Shown: piece by piece, positions 41,301 to 51,427 of the stretch
How positions within the stretch are numbered: position 1 is the first letter of the stretch
How the letters are laid out: each line of letters begins with the position of its first letter
Assembly: GCA_027475525.1 (NCBI GenBank)
Contig: JAMWFC010000116.1
Span: 2,789,826-2,853,825, forward strand
Reading direction: 5' to 3'
Source of the DNA: Macrolepiota albuminosa
Lineage: Eukaryota; Basidiomycota; Agaricomycetes; Agaricales; Agaricaceae
DNA length: 64,000 nucleotides
The notes under the pieces: model-generated
Databases searched by the model: none
What the model saw: the letters and a program-made list of their open reading frames with translations, nothing else
Told to the model about the DNA's origin: nothing
Made by a program: the position numbers and the translations under genes

Positions 41301-43077
41301 CCGAAAACAAAGACTGCTGCTCATGTTGTCAGCTCATATCGTCAGGTTGGCGAAATAGTCAATGATCACAGCGCGTTTAGTTCTCCTTACGCCCTGAGAG
41401 CTGCGAGAGTTCTCAGTGGTAAAGGGTCAGTCTACTCTCAATTTGTTTGGCGGTAAATTAATGAGTATACAGATTCTATACCGTTGACGGTGCTGAGGCA
41501 CAGCAGAAGGTTTATAAGGCCTTGGCTGACTCCACCGAGTCTATTGACAAGATTGGCCGTTTCTTCTTTGATACCACTCGTAAATTCATCGATTTACATT
41601 CGTACAAGCTGGTGGGCAATATTACCCACGGTGTTGATCTTGTCCGTGATGTCATCAAATACGTGCCTGTTCACTGGGCGGCCTCTGAAATTGTACGTTA
41701 ATTGACTGCGTTTATATCATATTTCTGACAATGTCAAAGGGTGGCTTCAGCTTGAAGACTAAGGAAAGCCCAGAAGGTCACTACACTCCTCAAGAATTAT
41801 ACCAGATCCTTGGAGACATCTATTCGTGCGATTCTTAACCATTCTAGGTATCCAGAACCAACTTATAATCTATGCAGCTTCATCTTCTTGGATACTGAGG
41901 CATCCAAAATCATGGTTCTCGGTGCAAAGGTCACGACCGACATTAAACATCTGCTTGCACTCATCAAGGGTAATTTAGGACTGGGAATTATTAATAAGGT
42001 ATTTTCCTTTGCTTGTTCAGATGTCTTTGACTGATTTCCTCGTTAGAGCTCCCTAAGCGAGCTCTTCCATAATAAGCACAAAAAGACAGAACATCACGAG
42101 ATCGTCCAACGCCTTCATGCTCTCGGTGGGTCAACTGACGAGCTTGCCAATACGATACTAGCTCTCCTCGTGGGCTCAACGGTTGAACTATCTCTCGGTA
42201 TGGATATTGCTCTTTCCGCATTTCTAGTACACTAGACGCGTGTTTCAGCGTTAACAAATGCAGTGAACCTGTATCTCGGTTCGGAACATCAGGCGACAGT
42301 GAATGATAGTAAGGCGTTAACTGGCCTCATTTACGAGGCGTTGAGTAAGTTGAAGACTTGACTCTTTATTGTACCTACCACTGATCTAGTTTCTTCAAGG
42401 GCTTGAACCTCCATTCCAGGGCGTCTATCGCAAGTCTATGTGATGTCCTTGGAGTTGGTTGTTTTCATTAATACCTTTGTAGGTACGGTTACGAAGGATC
42501 ACACTGTAGGAAGTCTTTCTCTGAAGAAGGGTGACAACGTCTTCCTCGATGTCAAGGCTGCCAATCTGGATGTTCGTATATTATCAAGATTTTCATTACA
42601 GTTCCTCTAATTTAGTCTTGTAGGAGGCTGTCTTCTCTTCTGCTAATGCTGTGGACCCTACTCGCATGGGTAGGAATGTGATCTGGGGTGATGGTGCCTT
42701 CAGTCACCTTGGAGAACCATTGACGCTCAAAGTACGTTTTCTCCTCTTTGGCTGCAATCCAGCTTACCATTTTTAGGTCTTGTCTGAGGTCCTTCGTGCC
42801 GTATTCTCTTACGATAATGTTCGCCGTGCGCCTGGACAATCAGGGACTCTTGCTAGGTCTTCTATGCTTTTAATGTCCTAGTTGTTGTGTAGTCTGACAC
42901 CTGATTCAGATTTAAAGAGCATTCGCGTCCAGAGTTGGCGTATTCGTATCTTGACAATGCCAGCTGCTCATCTCCTTGGCCCACATCTTTGTCGATTCTG
43001 GTTAGTATTCTCTGAGGAGTCTGTCCACACGAGATGCTCATCTATACGAATAGTTCGACGTACCCGCAAAGAAATAA
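38357..43077 (+). CDS. Psi-producing oxygenase (fatty acid dioxygenase, P450-like C-terminus)
   Basis: Fused heme peroxidase/dioxygenase and P450-like protein that makes oxylipins from linoleic or oleic acid. The start is ATG 38357 (MTSLNKLSSIFRKDMKS). The N-terminal half has KFQTAVQNKIVEL, SFNNPDLPNLGKAGTPYARS, LVIHTVFRTSHHNWNINETS, SYVDLSPLYGHDQAAQDR and the catalytic-Tyr motif YRWH (near 40157). The C-terminal half has the K-helix IYEALRLEPPFQGVYRKS and the heme loop GDGAFSHLGEPLTLK, where the usual Cys before LGE is His. The end splices to PELAYSYLDNASCSSPWPTS and LSILFDVPAKK, stopping at 43077. More than 20 short introns are needed; all joins I traced kept the frame. One intron (40547-40600) is GC-AG. 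I infer that dioxygenase activity is kept and canonical P450 activity lost. Confidence 0.87.
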
Positions 43078-43423
43078 ACGCTGACCTCGGTCATTGTTTA
43101 GGTTTATATACCAACTATGGATTATGCCGATACCTAATCTAGTTTGAATATTGTATGCAAGCTTTTATTGTTCTCATCTAAGTGTTTGAGATCATTGCAT
43201 AAACTGTCCTGACAAAAGTAAGAAGGGAAACTTCCGATAAGTGTGTAAGTAGTAAATCGTGTGTTTAAGAGAGTTCGAAATCGAAATGTGTAGGGATTCA
43301 GGGTATATAAGAGATAACTCGGTATAATGATATGTTATCGAAGGAAAGTGTACTGTATGTGTGCAGACATCATGATGGTCAGAACGCCATGGACTGTTTA
43401 TTGAAAAACAAACGCTGTACCGT
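43078..43423. other. Convergent intergenic region
   Basis: Between the 3' ends of the Ppo gene and the coiled-coil gene. AT-rich, no coding signal. Confidence 0.5.
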
Positions 43424-46400
43424 TCAATCCTGGCTTACGGCATCCGCATTGTGTATGACGCCAAGGTCAAGACTATCCATATCACCAAGATGCAATTCAT
43501 GCTCAGGGCGGAGGAAGAGACTACCGGGACTTTCTGTGGTCATCGAAAAGTTAGCTATACTGGGTGACATACTCATTGCCGACGTTAGCGAGACATTAGG
43601 AGTAACGGTGTCATCATGAGTTCGCGGTGGTGGGACCAATGACGAGAATTGCGAATGATCTAAACTGCCGTGAAGGAATTCAGTGTCTTGGTCATACTGG
43701 TCATGTAACAGCAATGTCATGTTGGGCGGTGGCACAGGGAATACCGATGACGTGGTACTGAAGCGTCGTTGGTGCTTGAACGCTCCAGGCGTCGAGGAGA
43801 GCACGACAGATCCAGCTTGCGCTCCCAGAGAATCGGAATGATGGTCCACTTCGTCGGATATTCTGGCATTTCCGTTCCGGGACTGATGGAAATCGGGTTC
43901 AACATCGAGCTTGTCCCGTACTTTACAGCCGACGGGACCTGACCATTTGTTGTCGTCGTTATCATCATGTTCAATGTGGATATGTGCAGCGAATCCGCTC
44001 TTTTGAATAGTAGCCCCAAGCCTGTTGTTTGTGTTCGATTTAAGCATTTGAATTTGGACCCTAAGATCTCCAGTCTCCTTTGTTAATTCACCCACTACTT
44101 TTCTGAAAGCATTGACTTCAGCCTCAGCCTGTTCCAGTCGAGCTCTAAGATCTCCATTCTCTTCTCGCAACATTTTTGCGGTCCGCTGTGAATCCGAAAG
44201 CGCCGCGAGGAGTGCTTCAGTCTCACCTGCGTGTTTATCCTTCAGCTCTCGAATGTCTTCCCTTTCTCGGTCTCGATCACGCCCGAATAATGTGGATCCA
44301 GAGACAGAAGTCGGTGCTGTAGACGCTGATCGGGGCGTATCTCTGCTGCCACTCGAGACAGTGAAAGTCGGACTCTCCATAAGTCCTGGTGTCCCACTCA
44401 CGCTTCCCCTACGACTTGTGCTGCTGCCACCAGCTTCTGAAACCGCTAAACGCGATGGTGCACGAGCATTATACTCGGAAGTACTTCGTATGGAGCCAAG
44501 TCTGCCATTGGAATTCAAGCTTCCGGGACCGTTCCTGTCGGAGTGTGGCTGTTGATCACGCTCAAAGTCCAGCAATCCTGCAGCTTTGAACGCTTTTACT
44601 GTTCGTGGGCCTAGCCACTCCGTTACTGGTGCACTTCCATTTGTCATGCTCTCCTTCCGACCACCGCCCCATCGCCGGCCTACCCGCATTGACTGACTGC
44701 TACTCGAGCGCTGCATTCCAAACTCGGTGACTCCTTCAAGGTCGCCTTGACGATCCGCTTCACCGACAGAACATTGGGGTCTGGAAACTCCCAGTGTATG
44801 TCGCCCTCCTAGACGATCTTGTACACTCAGGCTGCGTTTACGTGCCCGTTCTAGAACCGCGGACGCCAGTCTGGCGTTTTCGGTGTCCGTGGCCGTGGCC
44901 GTGGGCGTTCCCCGAAAGGTATCGAGAGACGGTCGCGCGGAGCTTGTGTGCTCAAAACGATGAGTATCAGACGACAGAGATCGTCGTGGTAGGTCAAAAG
45001 GTCCGCCTTCACGGAAAGTAGAATCGATAGAAGGCCGGGAGGCGGGTCTCGAAGTGGACAAAGGAGTGAATGGTCGAATGACATCAGGAGTGTTGGCTTC
45101 TGGTGAGGAAGCTGGACGTTGAGTACCTGGGCGGGGCATTTGCGTGAATGGAGTTCTGAGTCGAGTGGTTCTCGAACTGGATACTGGTTGCGATGATGCC
45201 AGAGTTAAGACAGAGCTTGGGGCTTTAGTAGCGGAGGAACATCGGGATAAGAAGGGTGTCATAGATGCAGTAGGTATTGATAGGGGTGAGGATATGGTTT
45301 TCGGTGGAGTAAACGGAGATGGAGGGGCAAAGGTGGGTGAGAAAACAGTGAAAGGGGGTGGAGGATTTGTCTTGCGTGCATCTTCTCCGCGAAACGTTAA
45401 GTCAGATGCACTTGAACTAGGTGCGACGGTAGAGGGAGTAGGAGAGTGAGGGGTGTGGTGAGAAGGTGATATGGGAGAACGCAAGCGAGGCAAAGATGAC
45501 TGTTGCCGTGGAAGCCGTGAATGCAAAGGACTCAGAGAAGATAAATTAGGATCCCCAGATATAATGGGCGAAGGTGCTAGCACGAATTGGGGAGGACTGT
45601 TCGAAAAGTTGTTGACTGGCTGGCCGAGCGACATCTGAGGACTGTTGATAATAAGCTTTTTGACGTTGGCGTTTGCTCTCTGGGTCGGAGGACGATGTGG
45701 GGTCAGGATAGCAGCAAGGTCTGGGTCAAGCGCGTTTAGGTTTAAGGAATCTGGATCCTCCGCATCAGCGTCGATTATGATTGCTTGATCTGCGACGTTC
45801 CATCCTTGAGGCTTGCTGGAAGTTTCTGATCGCATCGCACCCAGGACTTCGTCCTCAAGGTGTGTAGTAGAAAGGTCCAATACAGACGTATCTATGACAT
45901 GGGATTGTTCATGAACGGGAGCAGGGATGTCCGGAGAAGGTGCTCGAGATGGGCTCTTGGAAGAGGGAATGTACTTTGAGATCCCAGACGAGTCGGCTTC
46001 TAGAATAGTTGAAAGTTCGGCAGAAATAGGAGGACCTGGCGACGGTGTGCGCAGAATTGGTGCCTCATGCGCTGAAAACAGGAAGTTTAGAAAAGACGTT
46101 CTAAATGTAGAAAGGAATGAACACACTGGAAATGACACCTATATCATCCTCGTTTTGGAAGGGATTTGACGAGCCCTCTTGTATGCCGTCTATAGGTTGC
46201 AACATTGAACACGAGACAGACCTGCGAACTGCACTCCCTTCCAACTCGTCCTTTGTCACTTTGTCAATTGAGATGACAGGCGGAAGCTGCACATCCTGCG
46301 AAGCTTTGCCTTCCCTTCCAACTCGTCCTTTGTCACTTTGTCAATTGAGATGACAGGCGGAAGCTGCACATCCTGCGAAGCTTTGCCTTCCTCTGCATCG

Positions 46401-46500
46401 ATCGTCGCACCGAACCAAAGGAATAGAATGGATTTTTCGAGCCACTTGGAGTGGAAGGAACTGCGGGCGACGCGGGCGTCGCATGCTTGCTGGGTCCGAA
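43424..46500 (-). CDS. Unknown Ser/Pro-rich coiled-coil protein
   Basis: One long open exon (43424 to about 46080) of nearly 890 codons follows a spliced upstream exon: SSNPFQNEDDI joins across an intron (about 46080-46141) to AHEAPILRTPSPGPPISAEL. Most of the protein is low-complexity Ser/Pro/Thr, probably disordered. About 640-720 residues in, a coiled coil is evident (DIRELKDKHAGETEALLAAL, KMLREENGDLRARLEQAEAE, VNAFRKVVGELTKETGDLRV). A conserved-looking block is TEWLGPRTVKAFKAAGLLDF. The end is ADAVSQD at 43424. The N-terminus is uncertain: beyond DVQLPPVISIDKVTKDELEG two overlapping frames are both open to about 46590. I recognise no family; a cytoskeletal or septum scaffold is only a guess. 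Tandem 77-base repeats at 46235-46388 and 46514-46667 complicate the 5' end. Confidence 0.7.
46235..46388. repeat. 77-base tandem repeat 12 (46235-46311, 46312-46388)
   Basis: Exact units in the 5' part of the coiled-coil gene. Confidence 0.97.
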
Positions 46501-46513
46501 CGGAAGCAAAGAT

Positions 46514-46667
46514 CTCAGAGAACGAAACGCAGGGATTCCAGTCGATGTTGATGTACTCGGCCTAGAGTGCGTTTTGATGGGTAAAGAGGACTCAGAGAAC
46601 GAAACGCAGGGATTCCAGTCGATGTTGATGTACTCGGCCTAGAGTGCGTTTTGATGGGTAAAGAGGA
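46514..46667. repeat. 77-base tandem repeat 13 (46514-46590, 46591-46667)
   Basis: Exact units at the uncertain 5' end of the coiled-coil gene. Confidence 0.97.
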
Positions 46668-47196
46668 GTAGAGGCAGTGGGGACGTGCCAGTGGATGCAC
46701 GACGCGCAGATGGGAGAGCAGAAGAAAGGGGGTGCTTTGGGCGGTTTGGAGTGCTCGTGAGCGACTGCATGGCTGCTCCACGTCGCGACCAGAATTGAAC
46801 CAGCAATAAAGAGCCACAACGCGTAGACTGGCAGAATGAACGGAGAATTTGACAGGACCTATACCAATGCAGGGAGGTATCCGCAACAGACGGCGTTCAT
46901 ACACGACGTGTAATGAACGGAGAATTTGACAGGACCTATACCAATGCAGGGAGGTATCCGCAACAGACGGCGTTCATACACGACGTGTAGAATTATTGAA
47001 CGCGGCAGAACCCTGATACGACGGTTTGTGTTAGAACAGACTAGGACCCTGACGGCATTGATCGACATCCCCGAACATCCCAGAAACAAATTATGGTTAG
47101 TAGATACGTGAAATACATCAGATAGACTCCAAATATCGTATTTAGCATGGTGATAAAATGTATGAATGAAATGCCATCAATATTAATCATGAACTG
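46668..47196. other. Intergenic or unassigned region with a membrane-like frame
   Basis: A minus-strand frame (about 46660-46850) has a possible membrane segment (LPVYALWLFIAGSILVATW) followed by a Cys/His-rich stretch, but no start codon is found. It could be part of the N-terminal exon of the neighbouring gene or chance. A 77-base tandem repeat lies at 46835-46988. Confidence 0.35.
46835..46988. repeat. 77-base tandem repeat 14 (46835-46911, 46912-46988)
   Basis: Exact units between the coiled-coil and TRP channel genes. Confidence 0.97.
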
Positions 47197-50100
47197 TCAT
47201 TTCCTGATATCTCGAGCGATCTGTTTGAGTAACTCCTCGATCCTCTCTTGCCTCTTCTCCATCTCGTCTAGACGTCGTTCCAAGACTATTCCATCACTTG
47301 AATGCTCATCCCTACTCTCCTCCGTCACTACTCTAGGACTGACTGGCGACTCTGGTTCTTCAACAGCTTCAGGACTATGTGACAAAGGCACCCGAGGCGG
47401 GGAAGCGGTTTTCGGGAATGTAGAGAATTTCCTCAGCTTCACTTGCTGGCGACGCGGTGGACTCGCTGGACGTTGACCCCGCAACGAGACCATCGAAATC
47501 CGCCGACGACTGACAGGACCATAGCTCACAACCGAGGGTCCGGGCATAACTGATGTAGAGGGTGACATCTCGGCTTTGTCTGCTTGGTCCGACTCTTCAG
47601 GGATGGGCCGATCCACAACCACCAATGGGTTAAAAACCTGCGCTAGTGGGCTGGCGAAACTCGGAGCCCCGTCAGTGCCTCGTGGGAGTAACGAGTTCGT
47701 TCGTAAACGAGACGTGATAGTTTGTGGGCTCTGCATTAATTGACTATGTTGCGCCGGTCCTAACGACATCCGACGGAAGCCTTCGTTGTACTGATAGCTC
47801 ATTGCGTCGCTAGTGTCCAGTGCACTCTCGAAATCCTCCTCGATCTCGAAGATCTTTGGAAACGTCGGATGCGTCCAAATAGTACATTATCAAATGACTT
47901 ACTGCATTGATGTCCGCATCGGAGCCCACCAGGCCTTCTAAAAAAGCTGATCACACATAAATGACGTTGAGAGGCAGAAGTTCCCATTCACTTACTCATT
48001 CTTCTAAGCTGGCGAGGTAACGCGTCGAGTATCCTCTCTGTAATGGCGACAATAGTTTCATAAAAATTCGTCGTTCCATTTCTCTTTGATTGTCGTTCAT
48101 AAAAAGATATGGCTAGGAGTATGGGGAAACTCGTGATCCTGCGGAGAATGAAGACAGAAAGAGCGAAAAATATAAACAACGTACCTTATCATTAATACAT
48201 TGACCTTGGAATATGCGTCAGCAATTCCTGAATCTCTCAGAGCCAAGCTGTTTATTCACTTTATGGAACCAACGAGGTGTCAAAACGTAGCTTGCTGGAA
48301 GCATTATGCACAGCGCAAATAGATTGATAGGTGGTTGATAAGAGAATAGAAAGTCGGCTTTGACTCTAGAAGAAAAAAATCAGCCCAAAACCGCAACCAT
48401 ACAAAAATGTCAGTCAAGTTTCCGTACCCTTCTATGGTGGACACAGCTTTACGGAACATTGCCTATGTCAAGAGTCAGTACCCTCTATGCCATTGAGCGA
48501 AAGAATGAAATACTTCTGCTGCAGCATCCTCGTTGATTGTGGCGAACGTATTGGTCAAAATCTGATAATAGCCATGTCACTTAAATAGCGAAACAAAGCA
48601 TGGGCATTGACAGAAAACGCACCGATACGAGAACTATGAGTGAAATGACATCAATGAGTCCAATGAAGAAGTGCGACATGTTAAGACAAACCGGTCACGA
48701 GAAGCGTGTTGCTTAGGCAGGCGTAGATGACCAAAAGAATGGGTCCAAAAAATTGGTGGAAGTCATCTATATCTAGTCTTGGAATCATTTCTTGATGAAG
48801 TAGATGACCAAAAGAATGGGTCCAAAAAATTGGTGGAAGTCATCTATATCTAGTCTTGGAATCATTTCTTGATGAAGTAAGCGGACTTACTGGAGTAGAC
48901 AAAACCGCTTGCATCAAGCCCGAAATATAAATCGAGCATCCACCAGGCGATAGTCCTGAGTGACATGATCAGAAATGTTCAAATGGAAACCAAATCTTAA
49001 TCGAACTCTGGAGAGTGATCTGCCTAGGTATGGTATTTGGAGGTGAGAAACCATGTATGAGATGAGACGATTGACGTACTTCGCTTCCGGGTTGTTTCGA
49101 ACCAGCCTTTAAACAGTCAGCTAACACTTTGAGAACAGAAAACCGGGTGACATACGTCCACAGGGCATACAAAAACCCGCAAAAACAGAACATGGCAATA
49201 AGCATCAAAACAGTGAATTGTGTCATCATTGCGCGAAGAGAGAGCACCATTAGGTTGTCTTTAAGGGTAACAAATGCCAGTCTGTTTGAATACATATTAG
49301 AAAGTTTGACTGCAAACAAATAGAAGGCTCACCGAGGAAAAAGAAGACATGCAATAACAGCAAGACAGTCGATTCCCAAGGCACGCGCCCACAGACCTTT
49401 TTGGAGTTTAGTTGGGTAGAAGAAAGCGCACCAAGGAGACACACAATCATAAAAGACTCCATACAGTCGTAGGACTCCATAGATTGCGAATATTGTGACT
49501 AGTTAATTTCAAATAAGCGAAATAAAGCAAGCCGACCGACCGACAAAAAACAGACCAAATGCTAGATCAAATCCGTTCTGTGCAATGTGAGTGCCGGGCA
49601 TTGAATTGCCCAGGGGATTTACGAACCCATGTACCCTTGAAATAAACTAGTAAAGAAATGAGCACCTTCGTGCGGCCTCAAGGGGTCATCATACTCACCT
49701 TTGATACCGTGTTCTTGCATAGCTGCGACCTTCTCTAGAGTAAAACCCAACGAGTAGACCATGAATAACTTTTCAGGGACACCAAGTTTGTCGCGCTCGC
49801 AGACTTCTATAGCGATGACAAAGAGTATGAAGAGAATTACGAAGCTGCTGGCCATGTAGAACTGATGTGCATAGGAAATCTAAAAGAACGCATACTTGAA
49901 GTATTCCAGCACAGAACGAATTGCCGGTACTTTGAGTCTGATAACAACATGAGCGAATTTAGCCATACGGTGTACAACAGTTGATCAGACCGATAGTGAT
50001 CGAGAAGAGGAGCTCGATGGGGATCATAGAAGTGGATGGGCCTTCTTCTGTATGTCTAATAGTAGAGTCAGGAATTGTTAACAGCTAGATAAATAGTATC

Positions 50101-51133
50101 CATACATCAGAAAGAATGGAATGGCTGCTTTCCGCTTGGTATACACATTTACCCCTGTGTCATTTGTTGAAGGAGGGATCAGATATGAGGTTGATGAAAA
50201 CCTACGTCCAGATAGCATTGATAACCTTTTGACACGAAGAGCTCTTAATGAAACGTTTAGACTTGCTCAAAATAGCCATTTCAATCGCGTTTCCGACTCT
50301 TTCCTCCAAATCGCCGTCTCTCTCTAGCTTAGCCTGCTCAAGAATATTAGGATCTGCACCATTGTAGACCGGCCATGTCGTCGTGAGTGCCCGCGTCAGC
50401 GCAAGCATGCTGTTTCCGTACATGTCCCTGTTCCCGTAGTCGCGGAATGTGCGGATGGCAAGGATTTCACAGAGAGCGGCACGGGACTGGGAGATCGTGG
50501 CTGTAAGAGTATTGTCGTCTCGGAGGAAGTGAACGCGGTTGAGGAGGAAACAGAAGACGACAGAGTAGTTGCCGTTGCGCTGGATGGCTAGGTATTTCTC
50601 CACTAGGGGTTGAACAAGGGTGTATGTTATGTCTGGCGCCAGAAGCTGGATGGATCTGGGTGTTGGATAGCCCATAGAAATAAGTGCTTGTCTCACTCAC
50701 AGCATCGTACGTCAAAGGAGTGTCTAGAAGGCAGGTAAGAAAAGATGGTTGACTCAAATTAAGAAATGTGATGCACCAATGTAGTGCTAGATACGATAAG
50801 GTGAACAGGGACGGTTAGCACTAGTTCCACTCTGGATTGCATTGAAGGCAAATGTAGTGGTATGACATCACACGGAGGACGCGATGAAAGCTATTTGAAA
50901 GGCAAACTCACCAGCACGTCCTGATGATTTCGGGCATCAGAGAGGCAAGAAAGGATAAACTATGAGACACACCCTTCTGATCAGGTGGATGAATGGATAG
51001 ACAGGAGTGGCTTCGACATCCTCCCTGTAGTAGGAAGAAGAATGAGATGCATGGAGACCAAGGGCCGAAGGGAAATGGAGCATGCTTACGGCCGCAGTAA
51101 GGGCTCGTGTTCATCTCGCTGAGATTCGGACAT
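47197..51133 (-). CDS. YVC1-type TRP calcium channel
   Basis: Fungal vacuolar TRP-like cation channel (Yvc1 family) that releases Ca2+. The start is ATG 51133, spliced to read MSESQRDEHEPLLRPEDVEA and TPVYPFIHLIRR. Two micro-exons then give DVLHYID, leading to TPLTYDALLAPDITYTLVQP. The N-terminal cytosolic domain includes YSVVFCFLLNRVHFLRDDN, LEERVGNAIEMAILSKSKRF and IKSSSCQKVINAIW. Membrane segments and TRP blocks follow: FMVYSLGFTLEKVAAMQEHG, RLAFVTLKDNLMVLSLRAMM, FCFCGFLYALWT and SFPILLAISFYERQSKRNGT. The C-terminal tail (SYQYNEGFRRMSLGPAQHSQ) is Ser/Pro-rich and ends in a coiled coil, RRLDEMEKRQERIEELLKQI, stopping at 47197. There are many introns. A 77-base tandem repeat lies at 48723-48876. 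Confidence 0.86.
48723..48876. repeat. 77-base tandem repeat 15 (48723-48799, 48800-48876)
   Basis: Exact units in the TRP channel gene. Confidence 0.97.
50777..50786 (-). other. Putative 10-base micro-exon of the TRP channel gene
   Basis: On the minus strand CACTACATTG is preceded by CTAG and followed by GTGCAT. It supplies HYI plus the first base of the Asp codon completed by the next exon (ACACTCCTTTG), giving HYIDTPLTYDA, a conserved Yvc1 block. Confidence 0.65.
50912..50920 (-). other. Putative 9-base micro-exon of the TRP channel gene
   Basis: On the minus strand GACGTGCTG is flanked by ATCATCAG and GTGAGT, near-consensus splice sites. It encodes DVL and joins IHLIRR to HYIDTPL. Confidence 0.6.
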
Positions 51134-51197
51134 GAGGGCTTTTGTGGGGGTATTGTCGCGCTCTTAATGAATCACAAGGCTACTTCCGTCTCCGACA

Positions 51198-51203
51198 ACG
51201 CGT
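51198..51203. promoter_or_regulatory. MluI cell-cycle box (ACGCGT)
   Basis: Palindromic ACGCGT, the MBF binding site, in the divergent region between the TRP channel and the MBP1-like gene, 225 bases before the latter's ATG. Confidence 0.6.
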
Positions 51204-51360
51204 TTTATGGAGAAAAGTGGATTTTGGCCGCTGTAGATGTTGCTGTGATATTAGATTCTGCCGTCCTGCCTAGCCTATGGCAATTTATACTCATACTGAT
51301 TGGTGTTTCCAAACTTCCAACTCGACCGGCCTTGGAGGGTAGAGAATGAAACTCCGCCAG

Positions 51361-51366
51361 ACGCGT
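51361..51366. promoter_or_regulatory. MluI cell-cycle box (ACGCGT)
   Basis: Second ACGCGT, 62 bases before the MBP1-like ATG, followed at once by a related GTCGCGTAACG. A third ACGCGT lies in intron 1 at 51541-51546. Confidence 0.65.
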
Positions 51367-51427
51367 TGTCGCGTAACGAAGCCACCTGACCTGAGACCGC
51401 TCAAGCGCTTGCTCGTCGTTCTCTGCC

